Assembly (NCBI GenBank): GCA_036924285.1
Contig: JAYKYS010000012.1
Location: 9,300,001-9,364,000, forward strand
Direction: 5' to 3'
From: Asterella californica
Lineage: Eukaryota > Streptophyta > Marchantiopsida > Marchantiales > Aytoniaceae
DNA: 64,000 bases
Shown: positions 1-11,220 of the stretch, in pieces
Layout of the letters: each line of letters opens with the position of its first letter
Numbering within the stretch: the first letter of the stretch is position 1
Program-made: the position numbers and the translations under genes
Notes under the pieces: generated by a model
Seen by the model: only the letters and a program-made list of their open reading frames with translations
Database searches by the model: none
What the model was told of the DNA's origin: nothing

Positions 1-382
1 GGGAAACCAATTTTGAGCATCTGTACCTACATACTTCTTTATATTTATTATAGAAATTAAAAATAATATACCTTTATGTTTCAAAGTAAAAATTCCCCCA
101 CTGCAGTCCTTAAATGGATCTTAAGGAACATCAACTTCTCTATATTTATTCTAGAAATTAAAAATAATATACCTTTATGTTTCAAATTAAAATCCCCCCA
201 CTGCAGTCCTTAAATGGATCTTAAGGAACATCAACTTCATAGGGAAACCAATTTTGAGCATCTGTACCTACATACTTCTTTATATTTATTCTAGAAATTA
301 AAAATTATATACCTTTATGTTTCAAAGTAAAATTCCCCCACTGCAGTCCTCAAATGGATCTTAAGGAACATCAACTTCATAG

Positions 383-828
383 TCAGAAACACAAACATGT
401 ATAAGAACACCACAAAACTGTTCTTCAAACAATTTGACATTGGGTTCATTTTCTTTTTTAACTTTATTAAATAATATATTGATTAAACTAATTCTATCGC
501 TCTTGTTACTTTCGTAAACGCGTCGATCCACGTTTTTTTCTACAATTCTAGACACGACTGTTATTTAACAATTACTCATAAATATTCAGATTTTCCCTAG
601 AACTTACTATAGAACTTTTACATGAGATTTATGAACAGAAACCGAGCAAAAGTTCCCCAAAGGTGATTGATGGAGCATGCTTATACGGTTCACCAGCTTG
701 GGGTTCTTGTAACGAGCCTGCAACAAACATGAGTGCAATTTTTGCAAACCGTCTAGAACTGTTTGCTCACGATGTGGTACTTGGCTGGTTAGTTCATAAA
801 ATGGGACCTGTCTATAATCTAGACATCC
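383..828 (+). repeat. Cassette core, type example (left and right core)
   Basis: Example of the non-tRNA part of a cassette. The left core (383 to about 600) is AT-rich, carries T6 and T7 runs, an MluI-type ACGCGT palindrome and an imperfect stem-loop. The right core (about 600-828) is less AT-rich and leads into the tRNA-like element through 'TATAATCTAGACATCC', a TATA-like motif about 20 bp upstream. Plant tRNA genes often have TATA-like upstream motifs, but I cannot show that this one is used. The right core does not resemble any protein or RNA that I recognise. Confidence 0.75.
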
Positions 829-913
829 AGGGCGGTGGCGGAAGAGGCTAGCACGCCAGTATAAAAGACTGAGAAGCTGCTGGGGGTCGGGAGTTCGAGT
901 CTCCCCCGCCTCA
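829..913 (+). tRNA. tRNA-like copy 1 (type-1 variant), class II Leu-like fold
   Basis: The 85 bases fold as a class II tRNA. Acceptor strands AGGGCGG and CCGCCTC pair except A1-C72 and G2-U71. U8, A14, G18G19, A21, U33, T54T55C56, A58 and C61 are in place, with a 16-base variable arm, A73 and a long-arm tRNA-Leu look. The A box (TGGCGGAAGAGG) fits TRGYNNARNNG; the B box (AGTTCGAGTCT) fits 9 of 11 consensus bases, its two changes pairing with each other. The loop ATAAAAG places AAA at the anticodon. In this variant A39 turns the 31-39 pair into U-A, giving four Watson-Crick pairs, while A24 breaks a D-stem pair. TTTT follows at 919-922. It could be a transcribed tRNA-like RNA or a pseudogene; no CCA is encoded. 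Confidence 0.6.
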
Positions 914-926
914 AAACATTTTGAGG
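909..926 (+). terminator. TTTT run in an 8-bp palindrome after copy 1
   Basis: CCTCAAAA-CA-TTTTGAGG overlaps the 3' end of the tRNA-like element. The T4 run (919-922) is the minimal Pol III stop signal. Most copies have the same arrangement with the central pair CC instead of CA. Confidence 0.5.
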
Positions 927-1343
927 GAAACCAATTTTCAGCATCTGTACCTACATACTTCTTTCTATTTATTCTAGAAATTAAAAATAATATACCTTTA
1001 TGTTTCAAAGTAAACTTCCCCCACTGCAGTCCTTAAATGGATCTTAAGGCACATCAACTTCTCTATATTTATTCTAGAAATTAAAAATAATATACCTTTA
1101 TGTTTCAAAGTAAAATCCCCCCACTGCAGTCCTTAAATGGATCTTAAGGAACATCAACTTCATAGGGAAACCAATTTTGAGCATCTGTACCTACATACTT
1201 CTTTATATTTATTCTAGAAATTAAAAATAATATACCTTTATGTTTCAAAGTAAAATTCCCCCACTGCAGTCCTTAAATGGATCTTAAGGAACATCAACTT
1301 CATAGTCAGAAACACGAACATGTATAAGAACACTACAAAACTG

Positions 1344-1364
1344 TTCTTCAAACAGTTTGACATT
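1344..1364 (+). other. Perfect 8-bp stem-loop in left core (example)
   Basis: AAACTGTT and AACAGTTT flank the loop CTTCA. It is present in most left cores. In the type-1 cassettes (for example near 418-438) one base of the right arm changes G to A and costs one pair. Confidence 0.6.
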
Positions 1365-1736
1365 GGGTTTATTTTCTTTTTTAACTTTATTAAATAATAT
1401 ATTGATTAAACTAATTCTATCGCTCTTGTTACTTTCGTAAACGCGTCGATCCACGTTTTTTTCTGCAATTCTAGACACGACTGTTATTTAACAATTACTC
1501 ATAAATATTCAGATTTTCACTAGAACTTACTGTAGAACTTTTACATGAGATTTATGAACAGAAACCGAGCAAAAGTTCCCTAAAGGTGATTGATGGAGCA
1601 TGCTTATAGGGTTCTTGTAACAAGCCTGCAACAAACATGAGTGCAATTTTTGCAAACCGTCTAGAACTGTTTGCTCACGATGTGGTACTTGGCTGGTTAG
1701 TTCATAAAATAGGACCTGTCTATAATCTAGACATCT

Positions 1737-1821
1737 AGGGCGGTGGCGGAAGAGGCTAGCGTGCCCGTATAAAAGGCTGAGAAGCTGCTGGAGGTCGGGA
1801 GTTCGAGTCTCCCCCGCCTCA
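1737..1821 (+). tRNA. tRNA-like copy 2
   Basis: T25 makes a G10-U25 wobble and C29 breaks the 29-41 pair of the anticodon stem. Terminator palindrome at 1817-1834. Confidence 0.5.
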
Positions 1822-2744
1822 AAACCTTTTGAGGGAAACCAATTTTCAGCATCTGTACCTACATACTTCTTTCTATTTATTCTAGAAATTAAAAATAATA
1901 AACCTTTATGTTTCAAAGTAAACTTCCCCCACTGCAGTCCTTAAATGGATCTTAAGGCACATCAACTTCTCTATATTTATTCTAGAAATTAAAAATAATA
2001 TACCTTTATGTTTCAAAGTAAAATCCCCCCACTGCAGTCCTTAAATGGATCTTAAGGAACATCAACTTCTTTATATTTATTCTAGAAATTAAAAATAATA
2101 TACCTTTATATTTCAAAGTAAAATTCCCCCACTGCAGTCCTTAAATGGATCTTAAGGAACATCAACTTCATAGGGAAACCAATTTTGAGCATCTGTACCT
2201 ACATACTTCTTTATATTTATTCTAGAAATTAAAAATAATATACCTTTATGTTTCAAAGTAAAATTCCCCCACTGCAGTCCTTCAATGGATCTTAAGGAAC
2301 ATCAACTTCATAGTCAGAAACACGAACATGTATAAGAACACCACAAAACTGTTCTTCAAACAGTTTGACATTGGGTTTATTTTCTTTTTTAACTTTATTA
2401 AATAATATATTGATTAAACTAATTCTATCGCTCTTGTTACTTTCGTAAACGCGTCGATCCACGTTTTTTTCTGCAATTCTAGACACGACTGTTATTTAAC
2501 AATTACTCATAAATATTCAGATTTTCACTAGAACTTACTGTAGAACTTTTACATGAGATTTATGAACAGAAACCGAGCAAAAGTTCCCCAAAGGTGATTG
2601 ATGGAGCATGCTTATAGGGTTCTTGTAACAAGCCTGCAACAAACATGAGTGCAATTTTTGCAAACCGTCTAGAACTGTTTGCTCACGATGTGGTACTTGG
2701 CTGGTTAGTTCATAAAATGGGACCTGTCTATAATCTAGACATCT

Positions 2745-2829
2745 AGGGCGGTGGCGGAAGAGGCTAGCGTGCCAGTATAAAAGGCTGAGAAGCTGCTGGA
2801 GGTCGGGAGTTCGAGTCTCTCCCGCCTCA
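2745..2829 (+). tRNA. tRNA-like copy 3
   Basis: T25 (wobble) and T64, which gives a G50-U64 wobble in the T stem; otherwise consensus. Belongs to the 15-bp-deleted cassettes. Confidence 0.55.
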
Positions 2830-2830
2830 A

Positions 2831-3978
2831 AACCTTTTGAGGGAAACCAATTTTCAGCATCTGTACCTACATACTTCTTTCTATTTATTCTAGAAATTAA
2901 AAATAATAAACCTTTATGTTTCAAAGTAAACTTCCCCCACTGCAGTCCTTAAATGGATCTTAAGGCACATCAACTTCTCTATATTTATTCTAGACATTAA
3001 AAATAATATACCTTTATGTTTCAAAGTAAAATCCCCCCACTGCAGTCCTTAAATGGATCTTAAGGAACATCAACTTCTTTATATTAATTCTAGAAATTAA
3101 AAATAATATACCTTTATGTTTCAAAGTAAAATTCCCCCACTGCAGTCCTTAAATGGATCTTAAGGAACACCAACTTCATAGGGAAACCAATTTTGAGCAT
3201 CTGTACCTACATACTTCTTTATATTTATTCTAGAAATTAAAAATAATATACCTTTATGTTTCAAAGTAAAAATTCCCCCACTGCAGTCCTTAAATGGATC
3301 TTAAGGAACATCAACTTCTATTTATTCTAGAAATTAAAAATAATATACCTTTATGTTTCAAAGTAAAAATTCCCCCACTGCAGTCCTTAAATGGATCTTA
3401 AGGAACATCAACTTCTCTGTATTTATTCTAGAAATTAAAAATAATATACCGTTATGTTTCAAAGTAAAATCCCTCCACTGCAGTCCTTAAATGGATCTTA
3501 AGGAACATCAACTTCTTTATATTCATTCTAGAAATTAAAAATAATATACCTTTATGTTTCAAAGTAAAATCCCCCCACTGCAGTCCTTAAATGGATCTTA
3601 AGGAACATCAACTTCATAGGGAAACCAATTTTGAGCATCTGTACCTACATACTTCTTTATATTTATTATAGAAATTAAAAATAATATACCTTTATGTTTC
3701 AAAGTAAAAATTCCCCCACTGCAGTCCTTAAATGGATCTTAAGGAACATCAACTTCTCTATATTTATTCTAGAAATTAAAAATAATATACCTTTATGTTT
3801 CAAATTAAAATCCCCCCACTGCAGTCCTTAAATGGATCTTAAGGAACATCAACTTCATAGGGAAACCAATTTTGAGCATCTGTACCTACATACTTCTTTA
3901 TATTTATTCTAGAAATTAAAAATTATATACCTTTATGTTTCAAAGTAAAATTCCCCCACTGCAGTCCTCAAATGGATC
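2831..3978. repeat. Long subrepeat-only tract (example of S and L units)
   Basis: A run of S (100 bp) and L (140 bp) units without a core, repeated at 13138-14285 and, for its first part, 19069 onward. Each unit contains an XbaI-like 'TCTAGA', a PstI site 'CTGCAG', and a small dyad CCTTAA-(7 bp)-TTAAGG. L units add a 40-bp head that begins 'ATAGGGAAACC' and matches the flank downstream of the tRNA-like element. One unit near 3317-3416 lacks a few bases at its start. Confidence 0.85.
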
Positions 3979-4431
3979 TTAAGGAACATCAACTTCATAG
4001 TCAGAAACACAAACATGTATAAGAACACCACAAAACTGTTCTTCAAACAGTTTGACATTGGGTTTATTTTCTTTTTTAACTTTATTAAATAATATATTGA
4101 TTAAACTAATTCTATCGCTCTTGTTACTTTCGTAAACGCGTCGATCCACGTTTTTTTCTGCAATTCTAGACACGACTGTTATTTAACAATTACTCATAAA
4201 TATTCAGATTTTCACTAGAACTTACTATAGAACTTTTACATGAGATTTATGAACAGAAACCGAGCAAAAGTTCCCCAAAGGTGATTGATGGAGCATGCTT
4301 ATAGGGTTCTTGTAACAAGCCTGCAACAAACATGAGTGCAATTTTTGCAAACCGTCTAGAACTGTTTGCTCACGATGTGGTACTTGGCTGGTTAGTTCAT
4401 AAAATGGGACCTGTCTATAATCTAGACATCT

Positions 4432-4516
4432 AGGGCGGTGGCGGAAGAGGCTAGCGCGCCAGTATAAAAGGCTGAGAAGCTGCTGGAGGTCGGGAGTTCG
4501 AGTCTCCCCCGCCTTA
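4432..4516 (+). tRNA. tRNA-like copy 4 (fully paired acceptor)
   Basis: T72 replaces C72, so A1-U72 pairs and the acceptor stem has no mismatch. This is one of the two best-folding copies in the window. Confidence 0.6.
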
Positions 4517-5494
4517 AAACCTTTTGAGGGAAACCAATTTTCAGCATCTGTACCTACATACTTCTTTCTATTTATTCTAGAAATTAAAAATAATATACCT
4601 TTATGTTTCAAAGTAAAATTCCCCCACTGCAGTCCTTAAATGGATCTTAAGGAACATCAACTTCATAGGGAAACCAATTTTGAGCATCTGTACCTACATA
4701 CTTCTTTATATTCATTCTAGAAATTAAAAATAATATACCTTTATGTTTCAAAGTAAAATTCCCCCACTGCAGTCCTTAAATGGATCTTAAGGAACATCAA
4801 CTTCTCTATATTTATTCTAGAAATTAAAAATAATATACCTTTATGTTTCAAAGTAAAATTCCCCCACTGCAGTCCTTAAATGGATCTTATGGAACATCAA
4901 CTTCATAGGGAAACCAATTTTGAGCATCTGTACCTACATACTTCTTTATATTTATTCTAGAAATTAGAAATAATATACCTTTATGTTTCAAAGTAAAATT
5001 CCCCCACTGCAGTCCTTAAATGGATCTTAAGGAACATCAACTTCATAGTCAGAAACACGAACATGTATAAGAACACCACAAAACTGTTCTTCAAACAGTT
5101 TGACATTGGGTTTATTTTCTTTTTTAACTTTATTAAATAACATATTGATTCAACTAATTCTATCGCTCTTGTTACTTTCGAAAACGCGTCGATCCACGTT
5201 TTTTTCTGCAATTCTAGACACGACTGTTATTTAATAATTACTCATAAATATTCAGATTTTCACTAGAACGTACTATAGAACTTTTACATGAGATTTATGA
5301 ACAGAAACCGAGCAAAAGTTCCCCAAAGGTGATTGATGGAGCATGCTTATACGGTTCACCAGCTTGGGGTTCTTGTAACAAGCCTGCAACAAACATGAGT
5401 GCAATTTTTGCAAACCGTCTAGAACTGTTTGCTCACGATGTGGTACTTGGCTAATTAGTTCATAAAATGGGACCTGTCTATAATCTAGACATCC

Positions 5495-5579
5495 AGGGCG
5501 GTGGCGGAAGAGGCTAGCGCGCCAGTATAAAAGGCTGAGAAGCTGCTGGAGGTCGGGAGTTCGAGTCTCCCCCGCCTCA
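5495..5579 (+). tRNA. tRNA-like copy 5 (consensus)
   Basis: Consensus sequence with the CC-centred terminator palindrome. In this cassette the right core has TAATTAG where most have TGGTTAG. Confidence 0.55.
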
Positions 5580-6759
5580 AAACCTTTTGAGGGAAACCAA
5601 TTTTCAGCATCTGTACCTACATACTTCTTTATATTTATTATAGAAATTAAAAATAATATACCTTTATGTTTCAAAGTAACAATTCCCCCACTGCAGTCCT
5701 TAAATGGATCTTAAGGAACATCAACTTCTCTATATTTATTCTAGAAATTAAAAATAATATACCTTTATGTTTCAAATTAAAATCCCCCCACTGCAGTCCT
5801 TAAATGGATCTTAAGGAACATCAACTTCTTTATATTCATTCTAGAAATTAAAAATAATATACCTTTATGTTTCAAAGTAAAATCCCCCCACTGCAGTCCT
5901 TAAATGGATCTTAAGGAACATCAACTTCATAGGGAAACCAATTTTGAGCATCTGTACCTACATACTTCTTTATATTTATTATAGAAATTAAAAATAATAT
6001 ACCTTTATGTTTCAAAGTAAAAATTCCCCCACTGCAGTCCTTAAATGGATCTTAAGGAACATCAACTTCTCTATATTTATTCTAGAAATTAAAAATAATA
6101 TACCTTTATGTTTCAAATTAAAATCCCCCCACTGCAGTCCTTAAATGGATCTTAAGGAACATCAACTTCATAGGGAAACCAATTTTGAGCATCTGTACCT
6201 ACATACTTCTTTATATTTATTCTAGAAATTAAAAATTATATACCTTTATGTTTCAAAGTAAAATTCCCCCACTGCAGTCCTCAAATGGATCTTAAGGAAC
6301 ATCAACTTCATAGTCAGAAACACAAACATGTATAAGAACACCACAAAACTGTTCTTCAAACAATTTGACATTGGGTTCATTTTCTTTTTTAACTTTATTA
6401 AATAATATATTGATTAAACTAATTCTATCGCTCTTGTTACTTTCGTAAACGCGTCGATCCACGTTTTTTTCTACAATTCTAGACACGACTGTTATTTAAC
6501 AATTACTCATAAATATTCAGATTTTCCCTAGAACTTACTATAGAACTTTTACATGAGATTTATGAACAGAAACCGAGCAAAAGTTCCCCAAAGGTGATTG
6601 ATGGAGCATGCTTATACGGTTCACCAGCTTGGGGTTCTTGTAACGAGCCTGCAACAAACATGAGTGCAATTTTTGCAAACCGTCTAGAACTGTTTGCTCA
6701 CGATGTGGTACTTGGCTGGTTAGTTCATAAAATGGGACCTGTCTATAATCTAGACATCC

Positions 6760-6844
6760 AGGGCGGTGGCGGAAGAGGCTAGCACGCCAGTATAAAAGAC
6801 TGAGAAGCTGCTGGGGGTCGGGAGTTCGAGTCTCCCCCGCCTCA
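6760..6844 (+). tRNA. tRNA-like copy 6 (type-1)
   Basis: Identical to copy 1 (A24, A39), including the CA-centred terminator palindrome. Confidence 0.6.
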
Positions 6845-7682
6845 AAACATTTTGAGGGAAACCAATTTTCAGCATCTGTACCTACATACTTCTTTCTATT
6901 TATTCTAGAAATTAAAAATAATATACCTTTATGTTTCAAAGTAAACTTCCCCCACTGCAGTCCTTAAATGGATCTTAAGGCACATCAACTTCTCTATATT
7001 TATTCTAGAAATTAAAAATAATATACCTTTATGTTTCAAAGTAAAATCCCCCCACTGCAGTCCTTAAATGGATCTTAAGGAACATCAACTTCATAGGGAA
7101 ACCAATTTTGAGCATCTGTACCTACATACTTCTTTATATTTATTCTAGAAATTAAAAATAATATACCTTTATGTTTCAAAGTAAAATTCCCCCACTGCAG
7201 TCCTTAAATGGATCTTAAGGAACATCAACTTCATAGTCAGAAACACGAACATGTATAAGAACACTACAAAACTGTTCTTCAAACAGTTTGACATTGGGTT
7301 TATTTTCTTTTTTAACTTTATTAAATAATATATTGATTAAACTAATTCTATCGCTCTTGTTACTTTCGTAAACGCGTCGATCCACGTTTTTTTCTGCAAT
7401 TCTAGACACGACTGTTATTTAACAATTACTCATAAATATTCAGATTTTCACTAGAACTTACTGTAGAACTTTTACATGAGATTTATGAACAGAAACCGAG
7501 CAAAAGTTCCCCAAAGGTGATTGATGGAGCATGCTTATACGGTTCACCAGCTTGGGGTTCTTGTAACAAGCCTGCAACAAACATGAGTGCAATTTTTGCA
7601 AACCGTCTAGAACTGTTTGCTCACGATGTGGTACTTGGCTAATTAGTTCATAAAATGGGACCTGTCTATAATCTAGACATCC

Positions 7683-7767
7683 AGGGCGGTGGCGGAAGAG
7701 GCTAGCGCGCCAGTATAAAAGGCTGAGAAGCTGCTGGAGGTCGGGAGTTCGAGTCTCCCCCGCCTCA
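7683..7767 (+). tRNA. tRNA-like copy 7 (consensus)
   Basis: Lies in the recombinant second cassette of block B; the tRNA-like half derives from the copy-5 type. Confidence 0.55.
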
Positions 7768-8947
7768 AAACCTTTTGAGGGAAACCAATTTTCAGCATCT
7801 GTACCTACATACTTCTTTATATTTATTATAGAAATTAAAAATAATATACCTTTATGTTTCAAAGTAACAATTCCCCCACTGCAGTCCTTAAATGGATCTT
7901 AAGGAACATCAACTTCTCTATATTTATTCTAGAAATTAAAAATAATATACCTTTATGTTTCAAATTAAAATCCCCCCACTGCAGTCCTTAAATGGATCTT
8001 AAGGAACATCAACTTCTTTATATTCATTCTAGAAATTAAAAATAATATACCTTTATGTTTCAAAGTAAAATCCCCCCACTGCAGTCCTTAAATGGATCTT
8101 AAGGAACATCAACTTCATAGGGAAACCAATTTTGAGCATCTGTACCTACATACTTCTTTATATTTATTATAGAAATTAAAAATAATATACCTTTATGTTT
8201 CAAAGTAAAAATTCCCCCACTGCAGTCCTTAAATGGATCTTAAGGAACATCAACTTCTCTATATTTATTCTAGAAATTAAAAATAATATACCTTTATGTT
8301 TCAAATTAAAATCCCCCCACTGCAGTCCTTAAATGGATCTTAAGGAACATCAACTTCATAGGGAAACCAATTTTGAGCATCTGTACCTACATACTTCTTT
8401 ATATTTATTCTAGAAATTAAAAATTATATACCTTTATGTTTCAAAGTAAAATTCCCCCACTGCAGTCCTCAAATGGATCTTAAGGAACATCAACTTCATA
8501 GTCAGAAACACAAACATGTATAAGAACACCACAAAACTGTTCTTCAAACAATTTGACATTGGGTTCATTTTCTTTTTTAACTTTATTAAATAATATATTG
8601 ATTAAACTAATTCTATCGCTCTTGTTACTTTCGTAAACGCGTCGATCCACGTTTTTTTCTACAATTCTAGACACGACTGTTATTTAACAATTACTCATAA
8701 ATATTCAGATTTTCCCTAGAACTTACTATAGAACTTTTACATGAGATTTATGAACAGAAACCGAGCAAAAGTTCCCCAAAGGTGATTGATGGAGCATGCT
8801 TATACGGTTCACCAGCTTGGGGTTCTTGTAACGAGCCTGCAACAAACATGAGTGCAATTTTTGCAAACCGTCTAGAACTGTTTGCTCACGATGTGGTACT
8901 TGGCTGGTTAGTTCATAAAATGGGACCTGTCTATAATCTAGACATCC

Positions 8948-9032
8948 AGGGCGGTGGCGGAAGAGGCTAGCACGCCAGTATAAAAGACTGAGAAGCTGCT
9001 GGGGGTCGGGAGTTCGAGTCTCCCCCGCCTCA
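8948..9032 (+). tRNA. tRNA-like copy 8 (type-1)
   Basis: Same as copy 6, 2188 bp downstream. Confidence 0.6.
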
Positions 9033-9870
9033 AAACATTTTGAGGGAAACCAATTTTCAGCATCTGTACCTACATACTTCTTTCTATTTATTCTAGAAAT
9101 TAAAAATAATATACCTTTATGTTTCAAAGTAAACTTCCCCCACTGCAGTCCTTAAATGGATCTTAAGGCACATCAACTTCTCTATATTTATTCTAGAAAT
9201 TAAAAATAATATACCTTTATGTTTCAAAGTAAAATCCCCCCACTGCAGTCCTTAAATGGATCTTAAGGAACATCAACTTCATAGGGAAACCAATTTTGAG
9301 CATCTGTACCTACATACTTCTTTATATTTATTCTAGAAATTAAAAATAATATACCTTTATGTTTCAAAGTAAAATTCCCCCACTGCAGTCCTTAAATGGA
9401 TCTTAAGGAACATCAACTTCATAGTCAGAAACACGAACATGTATAAGAACACTACAAAACTGTTCTTCAAACAGTTTGACATTGGGTTTATTTTCTTTTT
9501 TAACTTTATTAAATAATATATTGATTAAACTAATTCTATCGCTCTTGTTACTTTCGTAAACGCGTCGATCCACGTTTTTTTCTGCAATTCTAGACACGAC
9601 TGTTATTTAACAATTACTCATAAATATTCAGATTTTCACTAGAACTTACTGTAGAACTTTTACATGAGATTTATGAACAGAAACCGAGCAAAAGTTCCCC
9701 AAAGGTGATTGATGGAGCATGCTTATACGGTTCACCAGCTTGGGGTTCTTGTAACAAGCCTGCAACAAACATGAGTGCAATTTTTGCAAACCGTCTAGAA
9801 CTGTTTGCTCACGATGTGGTACTTGGCTAATTAGTTCATAAAATGGGACCTGTCTATAATCTAGACATCC

Positions 9871-9955
9871 AGGGCGGTGGCGGAAGAGGCTAGCGCGCCA
9901 GTATAAAAGGCTGAGAAGCTGCTGGAGGTCGGGAGTTCGAGTCTCCCCCGCCTCA
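9871..9955 (+). tRNA. tRNA-like copy 9 (consensus)
   Basis: Same as copy 7, 2188 bp downstream. Confidence 0.55.
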
Positions 9956-11135
9956 AAACCTTTTGAGGGAAACCAATTTTCAGCATCTGTACCTACATAC
10001 TTCTTTATATTTATTATAGAAATTAAAAATAATATACCTTTATGTTTCAAAGTAACAATTCCCCCACTGCAGTCCTTAAATGGATCTTAAGGAACATCAA
10101 CTTCTCTATATTTATTCTAGAAATTAAAAATAATATACCTTTATGTTTCAAATTAAAATCCCCCCACTGCAGTCCTTAAATGGATCTTAAGGAACATCAA
10201 CTTCTTTATATTCATTCTAGAAATTAAAAATAATATACCTTTATGTTTCAAAGTAAAATCCCCCCACTGCAGTCCTTAAATGGATCTTAAGGAACATCAA
10301 CTTCATAGGGAAACCAATTTTGAGCATCTGTACCTACATACTTCTTTATATTTATTATAGAAATTAAAAATAATATACCTTTATGTTTCAAAGTAAAAAT
10401 TCCCCCACTGCAGTCCTTAAATGGATCTTAAGGAACATCAACTTCTCTATATTTATTCTAGAAATTAAAAATAATATACCTTTATGTTTCAAATTAAAAT
10501 CCCCCCACTGCAGTCCTTAAATGGATCTTAAGGAACATCAACTTCATAGGGAAACCAATTTTGAGCATCTGTACCTACATACTTCTTTATATTTATTCTA
10601 GAAATTAAAAATTATATACCTTTATGTTTCAAAGTAAAATTCCCCCACTGCAGTCCTCAAATGGATCTTAAGGAACATCAACTTCATAGTCAGAAACACA
10701 AACATGTATAAGAACACCACAAAACTGTTCTTCAAACAATTTGACATTGGGTTCATTTTCTTTTTTAACTTTATTAAATAATATATTGATTAAACTAATT
10801 CTATCGCTCTTGTTACTTTCGTAAACGCGTCGATCCACGTTTTTTTCTACAATTCTAGACACGACTGTTATTTAACAATTACTCATAAATATTCAGATTT
10901 TCCCTAGAACTTACTATAGAACTTTTACATGAGATTTATGAACAGAAACCGAGCAAAAGTTCCCCAAAGGTGATTGATGGAGCATGCTTATACGGTTCAC
11001 CAGCTTGGGGTTCTTGTAACGAGCCTGCAACAAACATGAGTGCAATTTTTGCAAACCGTCTAGAACTGTTTGCTCACGATGTGGTACTTGGCTGGTTAGT
11101 TCATAAAATGGGACCTGTCTATAATCTAGACATCC

Positions 11136-11220
11136 AGGGCGGTGGCGGAAGAGGCTAGCACGCCAGTATAAAAGACTGAGAAGCTGCTGGGGGTCGGGAG
11201 TTCGAGTCTCCCCCGCCTCA
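11136..11220 (+). tRNA. tRNA-like copy 10 (type-1)
   Basis: Copy 1 equivalent in the second A block. Confidence 0.6.

Larger units (their letters stand above)
1..5931. repeat. Higher-order block A, first copy
   Basis: Five cassettes with tRNA-like starts at 829, 1737, 2745, 4432 and 5495, spacings 908, 1008, 1687, 1063 and 1265 bp. The same five-cassette order recurs at 10308. Base 1 corresponds to base 5932, so the window happens to open at an arbitrary point of the period. Cassettes 2-4 share a 15-bp deletion in the right core, which shortens a cassette from 543 to about 528 bp. Confidence 0.9.
5932..8119. repeat. Higher-order block B, first copy (2188 bp)
   Basis: Two cassettes (tRNA-like at 6760 and 7683). 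The block equals A with 3743 bp removed: it follows A's first cassette and the left half of its second, then continues as A's fifth. The switch lies between 7463, where a G marks cassette 2, and 7512, where a C marks cassette 5. This fits an unequal crossover or a deletion between homologous cores. Confidence 0.9.
8120..10307. repeat. Higher-order block B, second copy
   Basis: Offset of exactly 2188 bp from the first B copy. I saw no difference between the two copies. The tRNA-like elements are at 8948 and 9871. Confidence 0.9.

Noticed and set aside
663..851. 62-codon + strand frame in the right core
   Set aside because: It relies on a GTG start, is out of place in a plant nuclear genome, and ends inside the tRNA-like element. 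No homology is recognised.
829..913. Ordinary functional tRNA-Leu or tRNA-Phe gene
   Set aside because: Class II body with AAA in the anticodon position, A1-C72 and C27-A43 mismatches, and satellite context. Kept only as tRNA-like.
383..925. Cassette as a classic SINE
   Set aside because: SINEs carry the tRNA part at the 5' end followed by a body and tail; here the tRNA-like part is at the 3' end of the cassette on the same strand, with no A-rich tail or long target duplication.
383..925. Cassette as a DNA transposon with terminal inverted repeats
   Set aside because: The ends TCAGAAAC and (complement) TCAAAAGG match at only about 5 of 8 positions, which is not convincing, and no transposase is present.
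607..1008. Antisense open frame of about 133 codons repeated in many monomers
   Set aside because: It starts in a subrepeat, reads through the antisense of the tRNA-like element (giving the familiar GETRTPDL-type false peptide) and into the core. It is lost in the TTTT-less subfamily and in rearranged units, and its presence follows repeat homogenisation.
1284..1478. 64-codon antisense frame in the left core
   Set aside because: About a third of cores lack one A in the TTTTTTAAC run and shift the frame, and variants show no sign of codon-level constraint.
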